A DNA stretch of 14,936 bases from Spirogloea muscicola (lineage: Eukaryota; Streptophyta; Zygnematophyceae; Spirogloeales; Spirogloeaceae), in NCBI GenBank assembly GCA_009602725.1, contig WELB01000001.1, positions 1,136,820 through 1,151,755 on the forward strand. Direction: 5' to 3'. Every line of letters starts with the position of its first letter. Position 1 is the first letter of the stretch. Of the stretch, positions 9,227 to 14,936 are shown piece after piece. Both the position numbers and the translations under genes were made by a program. A model generated the notes under the pieces. The model had not been told where the DNA came from. It saw only the letters and a list, made by a program, of their open reading frames with translations, and ran no database searches.

Positions 9227-10344
9227 AGCCGGCCGCCGCAGCTGCCGCGCTCGCTCGACGCACTGTGTTATGGCAATGGGCTGGCCATCCTGGTGCGGAA
9301 GCTGGGCAGGAAATGGAGTGTGGATATTGAGGGAGTGATGGAGTGGAGTGATGGAGTGACTAAGTGCAAAGGCTGGTCAGTGGACCAGCAGCAAGGAGTA
9401 GCGCATCAACGACGCAAGCGCTCCATATGTGGAAACTTTAATTGTCCTGAGTTCTTGTGCTTCTTACACAGTCGCGACGAGCATACCAGAAACTAAAGTG
9501 GAATACGAGACTCTCCAGCAGAACAACAAAAGAAGGTGAGTCTGTGTCCCAAAGGCGAGGAGGCCACCTTGGTCAAGTGACAAGAAAGGAGTGTGTATTA
9601 AGTGATCGAGGGCCTGAGTGGCCAAGTAAGTGACAAGGCTGAGGATGCAGTCCACGACGACTTGTGCACTTGGAAGAGCATGCACGCGTGCACGAAGTCG
9701 TGTGACAAGAAAGAAGCAGCTCTTTCAAAGGGGGCGAGGGCTAGCCCACAAGAGGATGAACAAGCTAATAGAGAGAAAAGGGAGCCCAGCGAGGAGGGAG
9801 GGAGCACGGCGTCCAACACTCCCTGCATGGCCTTTGCTCTAAGTGGCGGCTCTAAGTGCATCTGCAGTGCAGACGTGGTGGGCATCTGGCCGGAGCACAG
9901 CATGTACTAATCTGTATGCTGCACTATCAGCATTGCCAGAGTGGACAAAGATCCACCAGCCCGCACAGTTGGCAGCTGCTTGTCAGCTGCATAACCTGGC
10001 CAGATTCAGGGATGGAGGACACGAAGCAGATGAAAACTAGCCGAGGTGCCAGCCGTGGTCATCATAAAGCTTGCAGCGTTTCTGAAGGTCTATATAGTCA
10101 AGTAGCAGGGCTACTCTGTCTTATTGGTGAGTACGGCTGTTGGCGCCATACTGATGTTAAGCTACTGTCGGCTTGAAGTGCCCGTTGCTTCTATTCTCCA
10201 CCTTTCTGTTGCACAGTCAGCAACCGCCACGCTGAGGCAATCAAGCTAACACCATGGGCTGGTGGGGTATTTGATGCTGGCTCGCTATTGCCAACCTGCA
10301 ACTTTTCTCCCGGATCTTTATTCTTTGTGGCGGTTGGGGGAGGA
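9227..10344. other. Gene-poor intergenic stretch, likely including the aminopeptidase promoter
   Basis: About 1.1 kb between the start of the aminopeptidase gene and the 3' end of the mL60-like gene. A 102-codon open frame at 9602-9910 (plus) is Ser/Glu/Lys-rich with no motif or codon support. A 13-bp unit GGAGTGATGGAGT occurs twice in tandem at 9332-9357. A sequence like the 5' half of R1 followed by AGCCC (GGGGGCGAGGGCTAGCCC) lies at about 9729-9747. Nothing else was recognised. Confidence 0.45.
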
Positions 10345-11030
10345 TCAAGATGATGCTGCTGCGGCCGAAGGCTTGCCGGCTTTGGCAGCTTTGGGTGACG
10401 CTGTGGCAACAGCTGCGCTGCTAGACGGGGGCGGACCTGCGCAGGCCTTGAGCACAGCCTCCACCTGTGGCACAGAAAGACGCGTCGCGTTCAGTGGGCC
10501 GCCAAGCCACACACTTCGAAAAGCTGGTCGATGGGCTGCTGAAGCTCGTGCCCTGCGGCAGCGCCGTCATCAATGCCTGTGTTGACAATGCTAGAGTAGC
10601 CGGAGGTCCTCTAGGGGTGAAGCTCCGGATACTGTTTGCAATCCCTCTCAAGCGGCTCAAGGACTAGGGTGTAGGGCATCGGAGCCGACGTTCTGGCAGC
10701 GGCGGGCTTGGTGCACGGCAGGTGACTGCGCCTGGCTACTCGTCAAGCCGAATGCAGGACCTGAGTACCTCATTGTCATTTAGTCATCCGTCCAGACAGC
10801 GCTGGAGGACTCAGGCCGGGGAGGCCGCCGTATATCTTGAAGCGCAGCAAGAGGCTCCATGATGGTTTCCTGATCTTAAGCCCCGGCAGAGAGTGGCAGC
10901 GACGCACCTTCTGCAGGCGGCGGTGGCGCTCCTTGGCGTTGGCGCGCCGCGTGTGGTTCATAGGCCAGTTCTTCCACAATAGACCGCCCGTGCGCTTGAA
11001 GACCTGCAGCGCCGGGCGCGAAGCCTGCAT
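10345..11030 (-). CDS. Small basic protein, probable mitochondrial large-subunit ribosomal protein mL60 (MRPL31-like)
   Basis: Minus-strand exons 11030-10908 (ATG to donor AAG|GTGCGT) and 10464-10345 (acceptor CCACAG|GTGG, stop TGA 10347-10345) join in phase 0 through a 443-nt intron, giving 80 residues. The N-terminal half has FKRTGGLLWKNWPMNHTRRA followed by NAKERHRRLQKVEAVLKA. This resembles the signature I recall for mL60: GGLLWK, a Pro, then a basic helix with a KxRxRLxxVD-like end. The C-terminal half is an Ala/Ser/Lys-rich tail unlike the family, so the protein may be divergent or an internal exon may be missing. An in-frame ATG at 11108 would add 26 residues, mostly a GCC-encoded poly-Ala run; I prefer 11030 because conserved-looking sequence begins there, but a presequence starting at 11108 is possible. 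Expected site: mitochondrial ribosome. The coding call is firmer than the name. Confidence 0.5.
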
Positions 11031-11137
11031 GGCCTCCGCCGCCGCCGCCGCCGCCGCCGCCGCGGCCGCCTCGCCTCCGCTCGGTGCGCCTCGCACGCCG
11101 CGCCTCACCTTCGTCGTCGATCTGGCGGCTTCAGGTG

Positions 11138-11150
11138 TTTAGGTTTAGGG
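11138..11150 (-). promoter_or_regulatory. Telo-box-like motif upstream of the mL60-like gene
   Basis: Minus strand reads CCCTAAACCTAAA, about 30 nt upstream of the ATG at 11108 and 108 nt upstream of that at 11030. In plants, AAACCCTAA-type telo-boxes are common in promoters of translation-machinery genes. The match here is partial, and the motif could be another interstitial telomere-like fragment. Confidence 0.35.
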
Positions 11151-11175
11151 CTTGGCAAACCAATTGGGAAAGAGA

Positions 11176-11222
11176 GAAGGCGCGCGGTGCGCATGAAATT
11201 GAAAGGGAGGCCAATTCTAGCC
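11176..11222 (+). repeat. R2 dispersed repeat, copy 1
   Basis: Begins GAAGGCGCGCGGTGCGCATG, followed by AAATTGAAAGGGAGGCCAATT. Two other copies lie at about 13131-13177 and 13867-13913. The GC-rich head GCGCGCGGTGCGC is nearly palindromic. Confidence 0.75.
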
Positions 11223-11326
11223 TTACAAATGTCCTGTTAACTGGGTAATGAGCTGGCTAAGGGGGACGCTGAATATCCCCGAGTGAGCACATGCATATCT
11301 GACAAGCTATACTGAGGAGCCAAACC

Positions 11327-11746
11327 AATTGGGAAAGAAGATTTCGTGTATTTGAAACAAACGAAGGCCAAAGGCCAAGTACAAAGGCAAGCACATCTAA
11401 AGACCTACATAATCTACAGCAAGGTGACCCGCTCAGTAACCACGGGTCAAAACATAAAGGTCGCTAATCGATGCCTGAATACTAGATGTCAGATACGAAG
11501 CCCTTCTGCCACCAACTAGAGCTCGGCCAGCTTTCTGGTGCAAGGCATTAGCCTGAGCACGCTGCAAACAGGCCGAAACACGTCGTCGCAAGACAGAAAG
11601 ATATGCAGCTGGCAAGCCCAACTCAACCGGAAACACATCTGCACGACGTGTGTAGCCTAGATTGGCAATGTTTTGGAGGAAGGTGTGGAAACGAGGACCC
11701 AGACAACCAAAGACGTCGATTGCCGCTGGCAGGAAAATTGGGAAAG
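11327..11746. repeat. Target-site duplication flanking LINE copy A
   Basis: AATTGGGAAAG occurs at 11327-11337 and again at 11736-11746, exactly bracketing LINE copy A. A further upstream copy, inside AAACCAATTGGGAAAG, lies at about 11157-11174, so the pre-insertion site already sat in a short repeated motif. Confidence 0.75.
11338..11735 (-). mobile_element. LINE retrotransposon 3' end, copy A (5'-truncated)
   Basis: On the minus strand the element encodes the last part of a LINE ORF2-like protein, starting near AAIDVFGCLGP and including GYTRRADVFPVELGLPAAYL, RRRVSACLQRAQANAL and a C-terminal ISDLYVLTRGY. A family of this kind (PAAIDVFG followed by an LQRAQA helix) is what I recall at the end of non-LTR reverse-transcriptase proteins. 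The 3' UTR ends in TTTGTTTCAAATACACGAAAT with no poly(A). It is truncated at the 5' side and flanked by an 11-bp duplication. Copies B and C are near-identical, so insertion was recent. Confidence 0.8.
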
Positions 11747-11854
11747 GGTCTCTCCTCGTATTCGAGGGCCTTCCCTGACGAGAGAAACGGAGAAATGGCT
11801 CTTTTGACTAGAATGGCTCTTTGGCCTTGCTTGAAAGGAAGGCGGTGGCTGTGA

Positions 11855-12092
11855 AAGAGAAGGCTCGCCCATAGAAAAAGAGGGGCTAGCAAAGCCAGCC
11901 CAGAAAAGAATGGAAAGGCCCATCATACAGTAAGCCCTTTCAAAAGGCAAAACACAGACAAAGACGAAGACAAAGGGAGAGGAAAGGAAGCAAGCGCGGC
12001 CAGATTGACTGGTGGCTTGGAGAAGAAAGTGCGCGCCCATAGGAAAAGGGGGCCAGCAAAGCCAGCCCAGAAAGAATGGACAATGTCCAAAG
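11855..12092 (+). repeat. Two R1 copies with the CGCCCATAG-type 5' half
   Basis: Copies at about 11857-11922 and 12027-12090 share GCTCGCCCATAGAAAAAG or its variant GCGCGCCCATAGGAAAAG, then a G-run, then CAGCAAAGCCAGCCCAGAAA or the like, and AGAATGGA. They define the second R1 subtype. The minus-strand open frames spanning them repeat peptides such as SILFWAGF, which are shadows of the repeat. Confidence 0.75.
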
Positions 12093-12158
12093 CCAAAGAA
12101 AGACAAAACACACAGCTAGGCATCTGGACAATTAGACACGACGAATCCACAGGAGAGA

Positions 12159-12200
12159 AGTGGCACTCCAAATGGGGGCAAGGGCTGTGAAAAGCCAGGA
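12159..12200 (+). repeat. R1 copy, GTGGCACTCC subtype, 3' truncated
   Basis: Reads AAGTGGCACTCCAAATGGGG, then GCAAGGGCTGTGAAAAGCCA. The usual CCC and AAAAAGAATTGAC tail is replaced by unrelated sequence. Confidence 0.7.
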
Positions 12201-12309
12201 AGCTCAATACCCGCGCGTGAGCAACATCAGGTCAGAACAGCTCGAAGCTGGAAACGATGCAGACAGACGCGACCCAGAAGCAGCAGCGATAGCGCGGCCT
12301 GCACGCGAG

Positions 12310-12366
12310 AAGTGGCACTCCGAAGGGGGGCAAGGGCTGTCATAAGCCAGCTCAAAAAGAATTGAC
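12310..12366 (+). repeat. R1 copy, GTGGCACTCC subtype, nearly full length
   Basis: Contains GAAGTGGCACTCCGAAGGGG, then AAGGGCTGTCATAAGCCAG and the AAAAAGAATTGACAAGAG tail. It lies about 40 bases from the 3' junction of LINE copy B. Confidence 0.75.
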
Positions 12367-12402
12367 AAGAGTGGATGGCATGGGCGAGGGAGCGTTGGAA
12401 AG

Positions 12403-12845
12403 AAGTTTGTGTATTTGAAACAAACGAAGGCCAAAGGCCAAATACAAAGGCAAGCACATCTAAAGACCTACATAATCTACAGCACAGTGACCCGCTCAGT
12501 AACCACGGGTCAAAAATAAAGGTCGCTAATCGATGCCTGGATACTAGATGTCAGATACGAAGCCCTTCTGCCACCAACTAGAGCTCGGCCAGCTCTCTGG
12601 TGCAAGGCATTAGCCTGAGCACGCTGCAAACAGGCCGAAACACGTCGTCGCAAGAAAGACAGATATGCAGCTGGCAAGCCCAACTCAACCGGAAACACAT
12701 CTGCACGACGTGTGTAGCCTAGATTGGCAATGTTTTGGAGGAGGGTGTGGAAACGAGGACCCAGACAACCAAAGACGTCGATTGCCGCTGGCAGGAGCTG
12801 ATCGCATTGAGGGTAGTCGGAGGGACACGGAGAGCCGCATCCCCT
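12403..12845 (-). mobile_element. LINE retrotransposon 3' end, copy B (5'-truncated)
   Basis: Near-identical to copies A and C across about 340 bases and the longest of the three. On the minus strand its coding part starts earlier, at about CPSDYPQCDQLLPAAIDVFG. One base is missing relative to A and C near 12515 (CAAAAATAAAGG against CAAAACATAAAGG), which changes the C-terminus to ISDLYF and a stop. The 5' junction is near 12835-12850; no clean target-site duplication was found. The 255-codon open frame that runs from here to 13277 continues into unrelated repeats and is not one gene. Confidence 0.8.
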
Positions 12846-12852
12846 TCTCGTT

Positions 12853-12911
12853 CTTTGTTCATTCTTTTTTGGGCTGGCTTGTCCAGCCCCTATCCTCAAT
12901 GGGCGAGCCCT
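12853..12911 (-). repeat. R1 copy in inverted orientation
   Basis: Plus strand reads CATTCTTTTTTGGGCTGGCT, then TGTCCAGCCCC and AATGGGCGAGCCC, the reverse complement of the CGCCCATAG subtype. It directly adjoins the 5' junction of LINE copy B. Confidence 0.75.
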
Positions 12912-13090
12912 TTCATCCGGAAGACCTGGGCTAGGGAGCCGGCCACGTTGAAGCCGGGCAGCCCCCCGGCTGGCAGACCCGGACCGCGGCCGCCGCTCGA
13001 TGGCCTGCCGGGCAAGCCGCTGGAGGAGATCCAGCCGGCCGCCGCCATAGGTCCCGTGGACGTCGATGGCAAGGGCCATCGGGGAGACGC
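12912..13090. other. GC-rich island between repeats, possible gene fragment
   Basis: About 180 bases of very GC-rich sequence with more than one protein-like frame: minus GGLPGFNVAGSLAQVFRM and AIDVHGTYGGGRLDLLQRLA, plus LDGLPGKPLEEIQPAAAIG. None has splice sites or a recognised motif that would settle the strand. It may be a fragment of host exon carried or stranded between R1 copies. Confidence 0.3.
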
Positions 13091-13130
13091 AGAAGAAGTG
13101 CCCGCCCATAAGAGAGAAAAAGAGAGAGAG

Positions 13131-13177
13131 AGAAGGGGCGCGGGGCGCATGAAATGAATGGGAGGCCAATGCAAGCC
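13131..13177 (+). repeat. R2 dispersed repeat, copy 2
   Basis: Reads AGAAGGGGCGCGGGGCGCAT, then GAAATGAATGGGAGGCCAAT. It is preceded directly by a 5' piece of R1 (GTGCCCGCCCATAAGAGAG) and a GA-rich run, so R1 and R2 are joined here. Confidence 0.65.
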
Positions 13178-13217
13178 AATACATTGTAAGAAGAAGAATG
13201 TGCTCGCCTATAGAAAA

Positions 13218-13568
13218 GACAAAATTTCGTGTGTTTGAAACAAACGAAGGCCAAAGGCCAAGTACAAAGGCAAGCACATCTGAAGACCTACATAATCTAC
13301 AGCAAAGTGACCCGCTCAGTAACCACGGGTCAAAACATAAAGGTCGCTAATCGATGCCTGAATACTAGATGTCAGATACGAAGCCCTTCTGCCACCAACT
13401 AGAGCTCGGCCAGCTTTCTGGTGCAAGGCATTAGCCTGAGCACGCTGCAAACAGGCCGAAACACGTCGTTGCAAGAAAGACAGATATGCAGCTGGCAAGC
13501 CCAACTCAACCGGAAACACATCTGCACGACGTGTGTAGCCTAGATTGGCAATGTTTTGGAGGAGGGTG
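13218..13568 (-). mobile_element. LINE retrotransposon 3' end, copy C, inserted into an R1 repeat
   Basis: About 345 bases near-identical to copies A and B, truncated at the 5' side just inside GGAGGAGGGTG. Sequence to the left (GCTCGCCTATAGAAAAG) is the 5' half of R1, and sequence to the right (GGAGGGGCTGGAAAGGCAGC) is its 3' half, so the element split one R1 copy. The flanking GAAAAG/GAAAGG could be a short imperfect target-site duplication. The C-terminus reads ISDLYVLTRGY as in copy A. Confidence 0.8.
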
Positions 13569-13612
13569 AAAGGAGGGGCTGGAAAGGCAGCCCAAAATGA
13601 ATGGGACAAGGT
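13569..13612 (+). repeat. 3' half of the R1 copy split by LINE copy C
   Basis: Reads GAGGGGCTGGAAAGGCAGCC, then CAAAATGAATGGGACAAGG. It ends CAAGGTCCAAAG, like the copy at 12027-12095 (CAATGTCCAAAG). Confidence 0.75.
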
Positions 13613-13866
13613 CCAAAGAGCCGGAAGGCGCCTAAAACCACACAGCTAGATACGACACTACCGCAGATGGAGGCTTACATAACCACGGAAATGGACGTGT
13701 AGGCGGAAGGCGGGGCCGGGGGGCCGGATTTTGGGGCGTTTGGCCTCGACGCAATCTGAGGCAGGGCCCGCTGCGTCACGTGGGCAGCTGCCAATCCCGG
13801 CCGCCCGCCACGTCGGCTGCGCCAAACCCCCACGAGGCGCCGTCGCCAACAAATGAGCTTTTCCAA
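13613..13866. other. Intervening stretch, no gene seen
   Basis: About 250 bases, GC-rich from 13700 on, with open frames in several phases but no splice-supported exon. It lies between an R1 half-copy and R2 copy 3. Confidence 0.4.
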
Positions 13867-13913
13867 GAAGGCGCGCGGTGCGCATGAGATTGAGAGGGTG
13901 GCCAATTCAAGCC
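13867..13913 (+). repeat. R2 dispersed repeat, copy 3
   Basis: Reads GAAGGCGCGCGGTGCGCATG, then AGATTGAGAGGGTGGCCAAT, with a few substitutions from copy 1. Confidence 0.75.
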
Positions 13914-13971
13914 CAAGGAAGGAGCTTCTTCCTTGTAGCTGCTAATCGCTTGTAGGCCCCTCCCAAACCTT

Positions 13972-14032
13972 TGTCAATTCTTTTTGGGCTGGCTTTTCGC
14001 AGCCCTTGCCCCCACTGGGAGTGCCACTTCAT
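13972..14032 (-). repeat. R1 copy, GTGGCACTCC subtype, inverted and full length
   Basis: Plus strand reads TTGTCAATTCTTTTTGGGCT, then GGCTTTTCGCAGCCCTTGCC and a GGAGTGCCACTTC end. This is the reverse complement of the copy at 12310-12366 and the best-preserved member, so it is a useful reference for R1 boundaries. Confidence 0.8.
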
Positions 14033-14498
14033 TCCAACGCAAATCCGCGCCGGCTGCGGAGTTTCCTTCGAGGGGCTTGCAGCTGCAGTGGCAGTCCGCA
14101 CTAGGGGCGACCTCCGCTCCCACGCCTCGCCGGGCTCCTCGCTCCCGGCGCCGCGGAGGAGCTGCGGGCACGCCCAAGGGCGTCGATGCTCTCCCCGCCC
14201 CGCTTGCGCCCGCGCGCCTGCCTACTGTGGCGCTGCGCTCGTTCTCTGTCGCACTGCCGGACTTCCCTGCCTTGGCACTCTGTTGCCTCATTAGTACCTC
14301 TTGGGCAGACCGCGCAATTGGCACGCTTTGACAGCTCCCACCATGTTCGCCGTCATCTCAAATGTGTGTGTGCAACCGCCGCCTGCTATGGACAAAAAGG
14401 GCGCGGGAGCTGATGACATTCACTTTGGGTATACCTCGAGTCTGATTGACCTCACCTGTGGCATACTCTGATGCATATCTGTGCTTCTGATGGCATAG
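14033..14498. other. GC-rich region probably holding the 5' part of the right-end gene
   Basis: Very GC-rich from 14040 to 14280, then an ATG in good context at 14344 (CACCATG), reading MFAVISN before a possible phase-0 donor AAT|GTGTGT. Joining to the exon at 14499 would keep frame, but other donors are possible and I could not settle the first exon. Confidence 0.3.
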
Positions 14499-14867
14499 GA
14501 GTCACAAAATGCTGATACCTCAAACGAGCATTTGCTGTTGTTCTGTGCATTACTGCACGAGAACACATTGTTGGAATCTGTTGCAAACTTCACATGCAGG
14601 CTGGGCTTTGATGGTGATGAAGTAGTACGGGACACCATGAAAAGAATGAGGATGTGCCTTCCTGATCACATGCACAAGCAGGTGTGACATTCGTAAGCAG
14701 CAATGCTGGTGCTATCATTGATACTGGTTGCATGGTGGTGGTCAACCACCACCAATCTACCCTGCTGTAGAGTCTGGGTTGATGTCCTGAGGTGACTGCG
14801 TTATGTTCAGGTTGTAGACCTCATGGCTGGAGGAGCTGCTGTTGCCTATGATGGACTTGACAAGAGC
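14499..14867 (+). CDS. Unrecognised protein, two internal exons of a gene running off the right edge (partial)
   Basis: Exons 14499-14681 (acceptor GGCATAG|GAG, donor CAG|GTGTGA) and 14811-14867 (acceptor TTCAG|GTT, donor AGC|GTAAGT) are both exact codon multiples and join in phase 0, giving 80 residues. The product is helical-looking: EHLLLFCALLHENTLLESVA, then RLGFDGDEVVRDTMKRMRM, CLPDHMHKQVVDLMAGGAA and VAYDGLDKS. I do not recognise the family; there is no transmembrane segment or metal-binding signature. The upstream exon(s) and the C-terminus are unresolved or outside the window. Confidence 0.65.
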
Positions 14868-14936
14868 GTAAGTTACGCAGAGTGTACCAATTCGCTGTAC
14901 GTCCAACTTAGCCACTTCATCTGCACTGCCTATACT

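Noticed and set aside
8496-9263. 255-codon open frame on the minus strand
   Set aside because: It runs in the wrong frame across exons 1-2 and intron 2 of the aminopeptidase gene; the true frame shows the conserved LLRPGEI and PYPYRQ motifs.
9602-9910. 102-codon plus-strand open frame as a gene
   Set aside because: No recognised motif, low-complexity Ser/Glu/Lys composition, and no splice or context support.
12510-13277. 255-codon open frame on the minus strand as one gene
   Set aside because: Only its last part is LINE ORF2-like; the rest crosses R1, a GC-rich island and R2, so it is a chance fusion of repeats.
11338-13568. CRISPR-like array, because three near-identical repeats are spaced along the DNA
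   Set aside because: The repeats are about 345-440 bases, encode a LINE C-terminus, and have unequal 5' truncations; this is retrotransposition in a eukaryotic genome.

Overview
The window looks like nuclear DNA of a green alga, possibly Chlorella-like (Trebouxiophyceae). The genes are GC-rich in their coding parts and split by many short GT-AG introns (about 75-500 nt). There are plant-type telomere-like tracts (TTTAGGG/CCCTAAA), GCC trinucleotide runs, LINE retrotransposon tails, and a chloroplast-type TPR protein of a kind I know from plants and green algae. Nothing is organised like bacterial operons. The taxon is an inference; one ambiguous base (n) sits at 2822.

Layout: (1) 3-1721, plus strand: the last five exons of a TPR protein with a C-terminal membrane segment. 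(2) 2067-2846, minus strand, convergent with it: the last three exons of an unrecognised small membrane protein, with a possible further exon at 3093-3214. (3) 3540-4100: a cluster of short palindromic dispersed repeats (called R1 here), then about 700 bases with no convincing gene. (4) 4827-9226, minus strand: a complete 14-exon gene for a mitochondrial-type Xaa-Pro aminopeptidase (M24B, ICP55/XPNPEP3 class). All splice phases agree and the product is 499 residues. Its longest intron holds a tRNA-like element followed by a telomere-like tail. (5) 9227-10344: no convincing gene. (6) 10345-11030, minus strand: a two-exon small basic protein resembling mitoribosomal protein mL60, with a telo-box-like motif upstream. 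(7) 11150-14040: a repeat island with three near-identical 5'-truncated LINE 3' ends (all minus strand), many R1 copies and three copies of a second repeat (R2). Insertions are nested: one LINE tail splits an R1 copy, and another has an 11-bp target-site duplication. (8) 14499 to the window end, plus strand: two clean exons of an unrecognised gene that runs off the edge.

The genes are housekeeping or organelle-related (chloroplast TPR protein, mitochondrial protease, probable mitoribosomal protein) and show no sign of working as one pathway. The most unusual content is the R1 repeat family and its interplay with the LINE tails, and the tRNA-like element with the telomeric tail. I found no sign of a defence system, CRISPR array or biosynthetic cluster.
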